NCBI RefSeq assembly: GCF_024460775.1
Contig: NZ_JANFYZ010000001.1
Span: 434,001 to 498,000, forward strand
DNA from: Desulfovibrio desulfuricans
GTDB lineage: Bacteria; Desulfobacterota; Desulfovibrionia; Desulfovibrionales; Desulfovibrionaceae
DNA length: 64,000 bases
Direction: 5' to 3'
The notes under the pieces are model-generated. The model saw only the letters and a list, made by a program, of their open reading frames with translations. It did not search any database and had not been told where the DNA came from. Position 1 is the stretch's first letter, and the number at the start of each line of letters is the position of its first letter. The position numbers and the translations under genes are program-made. Below are positions 55,658 through 64,000 of the stretch, in pieces.

Positions 55658-55924
55658 ATGGCTGTTTCCATTTATGTCGGCAATCTGCCTTTTTCCGCCA
55701 CCCAGGAAGGCGTTGAAGCCCTGTTCGCCCCCTACGGCGAAGCCCTTTCCGTCAAGCTCATCATGGATCGCGAAACCGGCCGCCCCCGTGGCTTCGGTTT
55801 TGTTGAAATGGACGAAGCCGATGCCCACAAGGCCATTGAAGCCCTGAACGGCGTTGACTTTGGCGGCCGCACCCTTCGCATCAACCAGGCCGAAGAACGT
55901 CGCCCCGCGCCCCGCCGCTGGTAG
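55658..55924 (+). CDS. RRM-type RNA-binding protein
   Basis: An 88-residue single RNA recognition motif. RNP2 is IYVGNL (residues 5-10) and RNP1 is RGFGFVEM near residue 45; the aromatic residues for RNA stacking are all present. A short Arg/Pro tail (ERRPAPRRW) ends it, without the glycine-rich region seen in cyanobacterial cousins. It is probably an RNA chaperone. CGGAG precedes the ATG, and a strong terminator follows. An upstream in-frame start at 55607 was rejected. Confidence 0.92.
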   Translation: MAVSIYVGNLPFSATQEGVEALFAPYGEALSVKLIMDRETGRPRGFGFVEMDEADAHKAIEALNGVDFGGRTLRINQAEERRPAPRRW

Positions 55925-55944
55925 ACCACAAATTTCCTTGAAGT

Positions 55945-55977
55945 AAAAAAGCCGCTGCTACCGCAGCGGCTTTTTTT
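55945..55977 (+). terminator. Terminator of the RRM gene
   Basis: A perfect stem of 8 GC-rich pairs (55951-55958 with 55963-55970), extended by A-T pairs, and a TACC loop, followed by seven T residues. Confidence 0.92.
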
Positions 55978-55994
55978 GCAGCAACAAACCGGTT

Positions 55995-56186
55995 CTAGCC
56001 TTGCTTGCCCTCGCTCGGGGCAGGAGCTTCCTGCTTTATACTCTCTTGACCAGTCACAGCGTCTGACTCTTGGGCGCTGAACTGACATGCGCCAATACAA
56101 CGGATGCCGCCGCAGTGCGGGCAAGCATTGCGACGCTGCGGCAAAAACATGTACCGCAAAATGGTCAGAAAACGCTTGATTGTCAT
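55995..56186 (-). CDS. Possible small zinc-binding protein
   Basis: A 63-residue frame with ACPHCGGIRCIGAC near the middle: four cysteines that could bind one zinc. GCGAGAG lies just before the ATG at 56186. The N-terminus is basic and hydrophobic; the tail is acidic. No family recognised, so it could be chance. Confidence 0.4.
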   Translation of the reverse strand: MTIKRFLTILRYMFLPQRRNACPHCGGIRCIGACQFSAQESDAVTGQESIKQEAPAPSEGKQG

Positions 56187-56374
56187 GCTCTCGCCAAGAA
56201 CATCCTTCTGTATTTAAAACCACTCGGTTTAATCCAGACGCCGCAAAATCTGTGCGGCGGACAACACAAGAAATATCGCTCCGCAGGCCAGCAGCGGCTC
56301 AGAACAGATACCGGCGCTGCCAGTTTGATTAGTGGAACCCTTGTCATGAAAAGGGCTTAACTATTCAGCTGGAG

Positions 56375-56722
56375 CTAGATGGTAATAAGTTTTTCATCAT
56401 CCTTGAGGATTTTTGTAAACGCCTCCCCAATGTAAAAAACTTCATCAACACCTTCCAGCTTTTCTATCTGCTCAAACACACCGAGGTTTTCAGCGCACTT
56501 TCTGCATGCGGAGACATGCCCGCCAGCATCATGAAATTTTTTGAGAAGACCCTGCAACTTCACGTCTTCACAAATCAATTTGACTGTTGCACCCCAAAGA
56601 ATCAGGTGTACTTCTTCCCACCAGCCTTTCAGCAAGGAATTTGTGGCATACATAAAGACCATATTTTCAGCGGTGACGGGGTTATCGTTAACCCACAGGA
56701 TATGCAGACACTTTTTATTCAT
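56375..56722 (-). CDS. DsrE-like protein
   Basis: A 115-residue protein with a DsrE/DsrF-like fold: HILWVNDNPVTAENMVFMYA at the start, EVHLILWGATVKLI, then GGHVSACRKCAENLG with two cysteines (about residues 73 and 76), and DEVFYIGEAFTKIL. DsrE family proteins often handle sulfur through a conserved cysteine, fitting for a sulfate reducer. This group is of unknown function. GGGG lies seven bases before the ATG. Confidence 0.75.
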   Translation of the reverse strand: MNKKCLHILWVNDNPVTAENMVFMYATNSLLKGWWEEVHLILWGATVKLICEDVKLQGLLKKFHDAGGHVSACRKCAENLGVFEQIEKLEGVDEVFYIGEAFTKILKDDEKLITI

Positions 56723-57334
56723 GAATCAACCCCATCGGTTAAAAGCTTATCCAGCCCTGGCAGGAATGCCACTCGCAAAAAGAAACACATAGCTGTCAGG
56801 CCAGTTAGCCATGACAAGCACGACAGATGCACACAGGCACACCTCCGCTGACGCACAAAAACCAGCCCAATATTTCGCCAGATATGAAAAAGAATTTTGT
56901 GCCGGAGACATGGATTTCAAGGTTCGATTCATGCTCGCAGCGTTTCCATGCGCTGCCCTGGCTGGCGGCCAAGTGCAAAGTTACGCTTTGGATTAACATT
57001 CAAATGCCCTGCTCATGGGCATAGCAATGCCAATCACGCAGCGCAAGGGGGCAATTTGGCATCGGTTCCGGGGCTTATATATCAAACCATGTGTCTGGAA
57101 TGCGGTACTAGTCGGTCTATTTTGAAGGATGGACGGATTTCTACGGATTGCCTCACAATAAAAAAGTCCGCGAAACCTGGGTCTCACGGACTATAGCGGA
57201 CATTTACGCCCCACTCTGGGAGGCCCCCAATGGGCCTCCCGGCGGGCATTTCAGGGCCGAAGAGGCAAGCCCTGAAAATCATGAGCCTTCATGGCAGAAA
57301 GGCATTCTGCCCACGCACTCAGGCAACGACGGAA
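56723..57334. other. Intergenic region between the DsrE-like gene and ftsZ
   Basis: About 600 bases with the ftsZ terminator at 57159-57192 and a 9-bp hairpin at 57218-57240 (loop CCAAT). Short open frames on both strands lack ribosome binding sites and family resemblance. The part next to 56723 presumably holds the DsrE promoter. Confidence 0.55.
57159..57192 (-). terminator. Terminator downstream of ftsZ
   Basis: On the minus strand a 13-bp stem with two G-T wobbles (57166-57178 with 57180-57192 as outer limits, small central loop) runs into six T residues. It lies about 140 bases after the ftsZ stop. Confidence 0.75.
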
Positions 57335-58648
57335 TTAGTCGGCCTGGGTGCGGATGAAGGTGGGAATTTCAAAATCATCCTCATCATAGGTGAAGTCTTC
57401 ATGGCCGGGGTTATGCGCACGGCGGCGCGGCTGGCCCACAACCTCACGCTTGAGCAGATAGGGAGGACGATTGCTGTTTTCATCGTACCAGCGCTCCACT
57501 TCGGTGCGGCGGGTAGACTGCGGCAAGCGCGACTCGGCGCGTTCCTGCTCGTCCATCATGCTCTGCTGGGCCGCGCGGGAATTCATGCGGCGCGGTTCGG
57601 CAACCACGGCGTCAGGGCCGGGCTTGCGGAAGTTGGTGACAGTGGCCGCAGGAGCCTGCACGGGCTGAATAACCTGAGGAGAATCAATGCCGGTGGCAAT
57701 AACGGTGAGGCGGATTTCGTCGCCGATATTGTCGTCAAACACAACACCAAAGATGATGTTGGCTTCTTCAGGCGTGGCATCGCCGATGATGTCGCCGATT
57801 TCGGCAATTTCCTCGGCAGTGATATCTGTGGGGGCGGTGATGTTGTACAGAACCGCCTTGGCGCTCTCAAGCGAAACATCTTCAAGCAGCGGACTCATGA
57901 TGGCGCGCTGGGCGGCCTCGCGGGCGCGGTTTTCGCCAGAGGCGATGCCCGTGCCCATCAGGGCCATGCCAGCTTCGGCCATGGTGGTGCGCACGTCTGC
58001 AAAGTCGAGATTGATGAGGCCTTCGCCCACAATGACGTCAGAAATACCCTTGACGGCGTAGTACAGCACATCGTTGGCCTTCTGAAGCATTTCGGAGAAA
58101 GGAGCCTTCTTGGGGGCAAAGGCAAGCAGACGGTCGTTGGGGATGGTGATCAGGCAGTCCACATGCTGCTTGAACTCTTCAAGCCCGGCCTCCGCCGCGC
58201 GCTTGCGCTTGGCACCTTCAAAACTGAAGGGCTTGGTCACAACACCCACGGTGAGGACGCCCATTTCCTTGGCAGCCTGAGCAACCACAGGAGCAGCGCC
58301 GGTGCCGGTGCCGCCGCCCATGCCAGCGGTAACAAAGACCATATCGGCATCGCCGATGGCTTCACGAATGCTGCCAACGCTTTCCACCGCAGCCTCGCGG
58401 CCAATGGCGGGGTTGGCGCCAGCGCCAAGGCCCTTGGTAAGCTTTTCACCAAGCTGCACCTTAACGGAGGCACCGTTCTTGTTCAGCGCCTGCACATCGG
58501 TGTTGGCGCAAACAAACTGCACTCCGCGCAGGCCAGAGGCAATCATGTTCTGCACTGCATTACCGCCGCCACCACCTACGCCAATAACTTTGATCTTGGC
58601 ATTGCTGGCCAACGAGGTATCGATATCATCAACGATAGACTGAGCCAT
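57335..58648 (-). CDS. ftsZ: Cell division protein FtsZ
   Basis: A 437-residue tubulin-like GTPase that forms the division ring. The GTP signature [13 protein letters not shown] (about residue 105), the T7 loop [11 protein letters not shown] (about 208), and a C-terminal conserved peptide [10 protein letters not shown] that binds FtsA and other partners are all clear, joined by a variable linker (about 320-420). GGAGAGG lies four bases before the ATG at 58648. Confidence 0.98.
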   Translation of the reverse strand: MAQSIVDDIDTSLASNAKIKVIGVGGGGGNAVQNMIASGLRGVQFVCANTDVQALNKNGASVKVQLGEKLTKGLGAGANPAIGREAAVESVGSIREAIGDADMVFVTAGMGGGTGTGAAPVVAQAAKEMGVLTVGVVTKPFSFEGAKRKRAAEAGLEEFKQHVDCLITIPNDRLLAFAPKKAPFSEMLQKANDVLYYAVKGISDVIVGEGLINLDFADVRTTMAEAGMALMGTGIASGENRAREAAQRAIMSPLLEDVSLESAKAVLYNITAPTDITAEEIAEIGDIIGDATPEEANIIFGVVFDDNIGDEIRLTVIATGIDSPQVIQPVQAPAATVTNFRKPGPDAVVAEPRRMNSRAAQQSMMDEQERAESRLPQSTRRTEVERWYDENSNRPPYLLKREVVGQPRRRAHNPGHEDFTYDEDDFEIPTFIRTQAD

Positions 58649-58693
58649 TACACCTCTCCTCTGTGCTGTCCTCAAAATGCCCGCTTGAGGTTG

Positions 58694-59929
58694 TTATGAA
58701 ATGTCCGCAAACCACTTTTTCATTCGCGAAAGCACACCGTCAAAAACGCCGCTTTCACTACGTGTGGTAAATTTTTTCTGGCCGGAAAGTTCCTTTTCCG
58801 CGCCGTAACGCAACAGCCCGACCGCCGTGGAAAATTTGGGGCTGTTGACCACGTCTTTCAGGCCCCCGATGTTGCGCGGGTAGCCAATGCGCGTGGGCAG
58901 ATTGAAAATCTGTTCGCCCAGTTCCTGGCAGCCTTCAATCAGCGCCGTGCCGCCCGTGAGCACCACACCTGCGCCGATCATGTCCTTGTAGCCGGAGCGC
59001 ACGAGGGTCTGATCCACAAGGTAAAGAATTTCTTCCATGCGGGGTTCGCATATTTCGGCCAGCACCTGACGCGAAAGCCGGCGCGGCTCGCGACCACCCA
59101 CACTGGGAACTTCAATAAATTCATCGTTGCGCACAAGGTCGGCAAGGGCGCAACCATACTTGAGCTTGATTTTTTCGGCAGAGGCTATGGGAGTACGCAG
59201 ACCAAAGGCAATGTCGTTGGAAAGGTTCTGCCCGCCGAGCGCAAGAACAGCCGTATGCTTGATGGCATCGTTGGCAAAAACGGCGATATCGGTGGTGCCG
59301 CCGCCCAGATCAACCAGAGCAACGCCGATTTCGCGTTCTTCTTCGGTCAGCACGGCCTTGGCTGATGCCAGCGATTCAAGGGCAATATCGGCAACTTCGA
59401 GCTGGCTGCGGTGGCACGAGCGCACAATGTTCTGGGCTGAAGAAACTGCGCCGGTAACAATGTGCACCTTCACTTCAAGGCGTACGCCAGCCATGCCGAG
59501 CGGGTCGGCAATGCCGCGCTGGTTATCAACAATGTATTCCTGAGGCAGGATATGGATGACCTCGCGGTCGGCAGGAATGGCCACAGCCCTGGCGGCATCA
59601 AGAGCACGTTCAATATCGCGCTGCGCGACCTCGCCGCCCTTGACGGCAATCACGCCGTGGCTGTTGATGCCCATGATGTGGCTGCCCGCAATCCCCACGT
59701 ATACCGAGTGGATCTCGCAGCCCGCCATAAGTTCCGCATCTTCCACGGCCTTGCGGATGGACTGGACGGTCTGTTCAATGTTGACCACCACGCCCTTGCG
59801 CAAACCAGTGGAAACACTGGTGCCGATGCCCACCACATCTACAAGACCCGACTCCGACAGCTCGCCCACCACAGCGCATATCTTTGTGGTGCCGATGTCG
59901 AGGCCAACGATGAGCTCGGACTTATTCAT
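58694..59929 (-). CDS. ftsA: Cell division protein FtsA
   Basis: A 411-residue actin-like protein that tethers FtsZ to the membrane. Phosphate-1 motif VGLDIGTTKICAVVGE (about 8), phosphate-2 VDLGGGTTDIAVF (about 204) and GVVLTGG (about 334) bind ATP. The C-terminal amphipathic helix (GVLSRMKKWFADIS) is the membrane anchor. The ATG at 59929 has AGGAG six bases upstream. Confidence 0.97.
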   Translation of the reverse strand: MNKSELIVGLDIGTTKICAVVGELSESGLVDVVGIGTSVSTGLRKGVVVNIEQTVQSIRKAVEDAELMAGCEIHSVYVGIAGSHIMGINSHGVIAVKGGEVAQRDIERALDAARAVAIPADREVIHILPQEYIVDNQRGIADPLGMAGVRLEVKVHIVTGAVSSAQNIVRSCHRSQLEVADIALESLASAKAVLTEEEREIGVALVDLGGGTTDIAVFANDAIKHTAVLALGGQNLSNDIAFGLRTPIASAEKIKLKYGCALADLVRNDEFIEVPSVGGREPRRLSRQVLAEICEPRMEEILYLVDQTLVRSGYKDMIGAGVVLTGGTALIEGCQELGEQIFNLPTRIGYPRNIGGLKDVVNSPKFSTAVGLLRYGAEKELSGQKKFTTRSESGVFDGVLSRMKKWFADIS

Positions 59930-59998
59930 GCCATTCTCCTCAAAACTCCTGTCTCCGGGTCGCAACGGCATGCCACTATGGCGCATGCCGCAAGTTTC

Positions 59999-60883
59999 TT
60001 ACGCTGGCTGGTTAAGTAAAACCCAAACATTGCCGTTAACAGATCGAATCTCGCGAACATTGCGCAGTTCGTGTCTGCGGGCCAGATCGCCCAGGGTCAG
60101 ACTTAACCGGGAAAGATTGCCCTCCCAATCGTCAGTAGCGATGGAAAGCCGCATTTCCCTGTCTTCAAGATAAATTTCAATGCCCTTGCCGGGACTCACG
60201 CTGACGGACGAAACCGCCCCCGCCTCTATGGGCAGCAAACCGCTTTGCATGCCCTTCATCAGGCGCGTCAGGTACGGCAGGGCGTCTTCTGCCCCCGGGT
60301 CAACACGCAAGGTGGGCAGCGAGAGAAAATTTTTGCTCTCAACCGGCGCTATAATTTCGCCAAGCTCGTTGGCGTAATACAGCACCCCGTCCTTATGCAC
60401 CCAGAAAGAAGGCAACCGTTCTTTCAGCCGTATCACAAACCTGTCCGGCAGAAGGCGCTTAACAGAAACTTCTTCAACCCAGGGCGTCTTGCGCAGGTTT
60501 CTTTCAACCTTGGCAATGCTGACTGCAAGACTGTTGTCGCCCTCGCGTATGCCGCCGTATTGCAGCACCATGTCGTGCGAGAGGCGCACATTGCCGGTCA
60601 CGTCAACATGGCGGGTGGTGAAAAAATCGCTGGTTATGGCCTTGTTGTAGAGCCAGAGCGATGAATAACACACACCAGCAAGAATCAGCCCCAGGCAGGT
60701 CAGCAGCACAGCCAACGCGGCAAGGCTTTTCAGCCCGCTGAAGCCCTTGAGCCTCCTGAAAATCCCCGCGATAACCCCGCCCGCACGTACTTTTGATCCG
60801 CCGCCGCTTTTTTTGACCGGGGCAGATGCTCGTGTGTAGGAGTTACGGGCTTTACGTCCGCTTTTTTTCAGGGCAAGGGGCAT
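59999..60883 (-). CDS. ftsQ: Cell division protein FtsQ
   Basis: A 294-residue single-pass membrane protein. A basic cytoplasmic N-terminus (about 1-45), a membrane helix (about 52-78), a POTRA domain (HVDVTGNVRLSHDMVLQYGG, about 92) and an FtsQ domain follow. It links early and late division proteins in the periplasm. It overlaps the end of murB by 16 bases; no ddl gene separates them. Confidence 0.93.
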   Translation of the reverse strand: MPLALKKSGRKARNSYTRASAPVKKSGGGSKVRAGGVIAGIFRRLKGFSGLKSLAALAVLLTCLGLILAGVCYSSLWLYNKAITSDFFTTRHVDVTGNVRLSHDMVLQYGGIREGDNSLAVSIAKVERNLRKTPWVEEVSVKRLLPDRFVIRLKERLPSFWVHKDGVLYYANELGEIIAPVESKNFLSLPTLRVDPGAEDALPYLTRLMKGMQSGLLPIEAGAVSSVSVSPGKGIEIYLEDREMRLSIATDDWEGNLSRLSLTLGDLARRHELRNVREIRSVNGNVWVLLNQPA

Positions 60884-61758
60884 GGCACTATCCTGACCTC
60901 CGGCTCAAGCTCAATGCCAAACCGTTGCCGCACAGCTTGCCGGGCCTCTTGCAACAAGGCCAAGGCCGCTGTGGCGCTGCCCTTGCCTTCATTTATCAAA
61001 AAATTTGCATGCAGGGTTGAAAAGGCCATTCCCCCAAGCTGCCTGCCCTTGAAACCGGCCTCGTCAAGAAGCCTCCCGGCAGACATTTCCGGCGTGGGAT
61101 TTTTGAATACGCACCCCGCGCTCCAAGCCGTCACAGGTTGTTTAGACTTTTTCTTAAAAAAGTTGTGACGCATGCAATTACAGATGCCATCCCTTTCAGC
61201 AACGGTCAAGCCAAATGTGGCTTCCAAGACGATAAAATCATTCTTTTTCCCGTTAATGCTGAGAGTACGATAGCCGTATTGCAGTGCATCTTCGTTGATA
61301 CGCTGAATGGTGTTATCAATAAACACCTGAATATTATAAATATTTTTACATGTTTCCGTACCATGCGAGCCAGCATTCATGGCAACAGCCCCGCCCACGC
61401 TGCCGGGTATGCCCACCAGCCCTTCAAGGCCGGAAAGCCCGTTTACAGCGCAAAAACGCAGCAGCCGCGCCATAGGAACGCCCGCTCCCGCACGCACCAG
61501 AACCTTGCCCTCGTGCTCGCCCACAATGACCGGGCCGTCACTAAAAAACGGGCGGATCAGAACCAGCGGCAATTCGCCGTCCTGTGCAAGAATATTGCTG
61601 CCCGCGCCCAGAACCAATGGTGTGCCGCCAAGAGCCTTGAGCCTATCGGGCAATAGATAAAGGTCTTCGCTCCGCTCGAGTATTATTTCCGCAATGGCGG
61701 TTCCCCCCACCCTCAGCGTGGTGCGGGGGGCAAGAAAAGGAGCGGGCATCTCACGCAT
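60868..61758 (-). CDS. murB: UDP-N-acetylenolpyruvoylglucosamine reductase
   Basis: A 296-residue flavoenzyme completing UDP-MurNAc synthesis. RTTLRVGG near the N-terminus and LGAGSNIL and [15 protein letters not shown] bind FAD. YGYRTL holds the substrate tyrosine region. In SAGCVFKNP the position of the usual catalytic serine is cysteine. The middle (61140-61370) is clearly more AT-rich than its surroundings. I chose the ATG at 61758, overlapping the murC stop by eight bases. Confidence 0.95.
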   Translation of the reverse strand: MREMPAPFLAPRTTLRVGGTAIAEIILERSEDLYLLPDRLKALGGTPLVLGAGSNILAQDGELPLVLIRPFFSDGPVIVGEHEGKVLVRAGAGVPMARLLRFCAVNGLSGLEGLVGIPGSVGGAVAMNAGSHGTETCKNIYNIQVFIDNTIQRINEDALQYGYRTLSINGKKNDFIVLEATFGLTVAERDGICNCMRHNFFKKKSKQPVTAWSAGCVFKNPTPEMSAGRLLDEAGFKGRQLGGMAFSTLHANFLINEGKGSATAALALLQEARQAVRQRFGIELEPEVRIVPCPLP

Positions 61759-63124
61759 GATCTTGTCCCTCCAGCCAGGCGGGACCAAGGCGGGTGATGC
61801 TGCCAGCGCCAAGGGTCAACAGCACATCGCCCTCGCGCAGCACATTGGGCAGGGCTGCGGCAAGGTCATTGAGGGTCTGGTAGTATTCCACCGGAGTGAT
61901 GGAGACCTGACGGATGCCCTGAGCGAGACTCTGGCCCGAAACGCCGGGAATGGGCTTTTCAGACGCGGCGTAAATTTCGGTGAGCAGCAGCTGATCCACA
62001 TTGTCAAACACCTTGCAGAACTCGCCAAAATGGGCCTGCGTGCGGCTGAACCGGTGCGGCTGAAAAGCCGCCACAATGCGCCGACCGGGAAAGACCTGAC
62101 GCGCCGTGGCAAGAGTAGCCGCAATTTCCGCCGGGTGATGACCGTAGTCGTCAACCACGGTCACACCGCCCTTCTCGCCTTTGAATTCAAAGCGCCGTCC
62201 CACGCCGCCAAAACCGTTCAGGCCCTCGGCGCATTTTTCAAAGCTGATGTCCACTTCCATAGCCGCGCCAATGGCGGCCAGAGCGTTGAGCATATTGTGG
62301 CGGCCCGGCTGCGGCAGGCTGACCTGACCAAGCTTGACGCCATTGCGCCACACCTCAAAGTTGTTGCGCACGCCGCATTCAAGCGGCACGGCGCGCAACA
62401 CGTTGTCTTCCGCAAAGCCGTAGGTGAGCACAGGGCGCTTCACACGGGCAAGCAGGGCGCGCACGCCGGGGTCGTCGCCGCAGACGATGTTCAGGCCATA
62501 AAAAGGCACGTTGTTCATGAACTGCACAAAGGCGTCATCAATGCCCTGTCGGGTTTTGTAGTGATCGAGATGGTCTTCATCCACGTTGGTCACAACATTG
62601 ATGATGGGCAGAAGACACAAAAATGAGCCGTCAGACTCGTCAGCTTCGGCTATCAGATATTCGCCGTGCCCAAGATGCGCGTTGGTGCCATACGCGTTGA
62701 GCCTGCCGCCAATAATAACTGTAGGATCAAGCTCCGCAGTATCAAAGATAGATGCAGTAAGTGATGTTGTAGTGGTCTTGCCATGCGTACCGGCAATGGC
62801 GATGCCCTGCCGCAAACGCATCAGCTCGGCCAGCATTTCGGCACGGGGGATTATGGCAATATTACGGCGGCGGGCTTCAATAAGCTCTGGATTTTCATCG
62901 TTGATGGCGGTGGACTTCACTAGGACCTGAACATCCCCCACGTTTTCCGCTGCATGGCCCACGGCAACGTGTGCGCCAAGGTCGCGCAGATGACGCACAA
63001 CGGCAGAATCACTCATGTCAGAGCCGGAAACTTCGTAGCCCTGATTGAGAAGAACCTCGGCAATGCCGCTCATACCCGCGCCGCCAATGCCCACCATATG
63101 AATACGCCGAATCTTGCTGTTCAT
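61751..63124 (-). CDS. murC: UDP-N-acetylmuramate-L-alanine ligase
   Basis: A 457-residue Mur ligase adding the first amino acid of the peptide stem. The N-terminal [17 protein letters not shown] binds UDP; the ATP loop is [13 protein letters not shown] (about 110); [10 protein letters not shown] and [11 protein letters not shown] are central and C-terminal ligase motifs. Length is normal. The gap to murG is 75 bases. Confidence 0.97.
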   Translation of the reverse strand: MNSKIRRIHMVGIGGAGMSGIAEVLLNQGYEVSGSDMSDSAVVRHLRDLGAHVAVGHAAENVGDVQVLVKSTAINDENPELIEARRRNIAIIPRAEMLAELMRLRQGIAIAGTHGKTTTTSLTASIFDTAELDPTVIIGGRLNAYGTNAHLGHGEYLIAEADESDGSFLCLLPIINVVTNVDEDHLDHYKTRQGIDDAFVQFMNNVPFYGLNIVCGDDPGVRALLARVKRPVLTYGFAEDNVLRAVPLECGVRNNFEVWRNGVKLGQVSLPQPGRHNMLNALAAIGAAMEVDISFEKCAEGLNGFGGVGRRFEFKGEKGGVTVVDDYGHHPAEIAATLATARQVFPGRRIVAAFQPHRFSRTQAHFGEFCKVFDNVDQLLLTEIYAASEKPIPGVSGQSLAQGIRQVSITPVEYYQTLNDLAAALPNVLREGDVLLTLGAGSITRLGPAWLEGQDHA

Positions 63125-63199
63125 GCTCTACCTTTAAAGAAAGTCTAGATAATTTGAAGGGTTGAATTCGCCCTTGGATATCGGATGCTGAAGCCCTGT

Positions 63200-64000
63200 T
63201 TACGCTGTTTGTTCCAGAACGGCGACCACGCGCGCTGCCGCGTCAGGCCGGGCCGCGGCAAGGGCGGCTGCGGCCATGGGTTCGCGTTCGCCGGGCATGG
63301 TCAAGAGCCGCAGCAGAATGTCTGACATACGCTGCACGGCCATGCGCCCTTCAGGCACCAGTACGGCAGCGCCGCTGCGGGTCAGCACCTCGGCGTTGCG
63401 GGTCTGGTGATCGTGAATGGCATAGGGAAAAGGCACAAGAACCGAGGGCAGGCCTGCGGCGCAAAGCTCCGCCACAGTGCTGGCCCCGGCGCGGCACAGG
63501 GCCACGTCGGCCCAGGCGTAGGCCCCGGCCATGTCGTCAATAAAGGCGGAAACACATTCGGGGGCATAACCTGCCGCCATATAGGCCGCGCGCACACTGC
63601 CCTCATCCGTTAGGCCGGTCTGGTGGCGAATTTCCACCCCGGCGCCGCGAAATTCCGCCAGATTTTCAAGCATAAAGGCATTGAGCGCATGCGCGCCCTG
63701 CGAACCGCCCATGACCAGCAGACGGCGCGTCTGCCGGTGGCGATCCACCTGCCCCACCGCGCTTACGGCCGCCCGCACAGGGTTGCCCGTAAATACGCAT
63801 TTTTTCATATCAAAGCCGCTGGTGTTGGGCAGTGAAATGCACACGCGCCGCGCAAGCCGCGCCAGAAAACGGTTGCTGGCACCGGCTATGGCGTTCTGCT
63901 CGTGCAGCACGCCGGGCACGCCAAGAATACGTGCGGCCAGCATGGGCGCAAATGCGGCATACCCGCCGAATCCAGCTACAACATCGGGCTTGAAACGGCG
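63200..64000 (-). CDS. murG: MurG N-acetylglucosaminyltransferase, C-terminal part (cut by the window edge)
   Basis: 266 residues of the lipid II-forming glycosyltransferase; the start lies beyond 64000. Visible are VVAGFGGYAAFAP and HEQNAIAG from the N-terminal domain, VMGGSQGAHALN, and the UDP-GlcNAc site CRAGASTVAEL plus PSVLVPFPYAIHDHQ. It is the first visible gene of the dcw segment on this strand. Confidence 0.96.
   Translation of the reverse strand, partial: RRFKPDVVAGFGGYAAFAPMLAARILGVPGVLHEQNAIAGASNRFLARLARRVCISLPNTSGFDMKKCVFTGNPVRAAVSAVGQVDRHRQTRRLLVMGGSQGAHALNAFMLENLAEFRGAGVEIRHQTGLTDEGSVRAAYMAAGYAPECVSAFIDDMAGAYAWADVALCRAGASTVAELCAAGLPSVLVPFPYAIHDHQTRNAEVLTRSGAAVLVPEGRMAVQRMSDILLRLLTMPGEREPMAAAALAAARPDAAARVVAVLEQTA

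Noticed and set aside
61694..62626. A 310-codon open frame antisense to murC
   Set aside because: MurC on the other strand is complete with all motifs; the antisense frame is a by-product of GC-rich codon use and has no family resemblance.

Overview
The window is GC-rich, densely coding chromosomal DNA. It reads like a sulfate reducer of the Desulfovibrionaceae (Desulfobacterota), close to the Desulfovibrio desulfuricans/piger group. The grounds are family content and context: an RpoH-type sigma factor divergent from a short cobalamin methionine synthase, a MucR/Ros regulator, a fused BioD-BioA, a DsrE-like protein, an LpdD-like protein beside formate-tetrahydrofolate ligase, and CarD-Rho-TatA/E-ACT order. 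This assignment is inference from remembered families, not a database result. I see no insertion sequence, prophage, integrase, CRISPR array or rRNA. Two tRNAs are present: Lys(CTT) and Gln(TTG).

Layout. 0.2-3.7 kb (+): radical SAM/DUF2344 protein, SGNH hydrolase and a small protein. 4.2-6.7 kb (-): CheW and DsbD, then tRNA-Lys (+). 7.4-13.9 kb (-): aromatic amino acid permease, zinc-ribbon membrane protein, Hpt, GNAT, TlpA-like thioredoxin and a MetH lacking its reactivation domain. 14.2-29.6 kb (+): a long housekeeping run of rpoH, TPR lipoprotein, LolB-like lipoprotein, rpiB, cysS, BepA-like M48 protease, hslV, ispE, tRNA-Gln, prs, rplY, alpha/beta hydrolase, pth, carD, rho, tatA/E and an ACT protein, closed by two strong terminators.

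29.8-36.5 kb (-) is the most unusual part. It is a four-gene cassette: a metallo-beta-lactamase/GAF/HD-GYP protein, a CHASE2 class III nucleotide cyclase, an exported FecR-domain protein with a C-terminal beta-rich domain resembling Slam-dependent surface lipoproteins, and an outer-membrane TPR + beta-barrel protein resembling Slam (DUF560). The first two genes overlap by four bases. I infer a link between second-messenger metabolism and surface display of the FecR protein. It is the best candidate here for an undescribed system.

36.7-42.4 kb: fhs (-), an LpdD-like protein with a small partner (+), then bioB and fused bioDA (-). 42.6-49 kb (-): MucR regulator, lipoprotein, a very large exported TPR protein, and a sigma-54 activator with a GAFTHA loop in place of GAFTGA. 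49-57 kb: HrpB helicase (+), YheT-like hydrolase (-), BaiN-type flavoprotein (+), small zinc-ribbon proteins, an exported Lys/Ala-rich peptide, an RRM protein and a DsrE-like protein. 57.3-64 kb (-): a division/cell-wall (dcw) segment murG-murC-murB-ftsQ-ftsA-ftsZ, with murG cut by the window edge.

Working together, the + strand core supplies protein quality control (RpoH, M48 protease, HslV), lipoprotein sorting, translation (CysS, L25, Pth, tRNA-Gln), nucleotide and isoprenoid precursors, and transcription control (CarD, Rho). The - strand end makes peptidoglycan precursors and the division ring.
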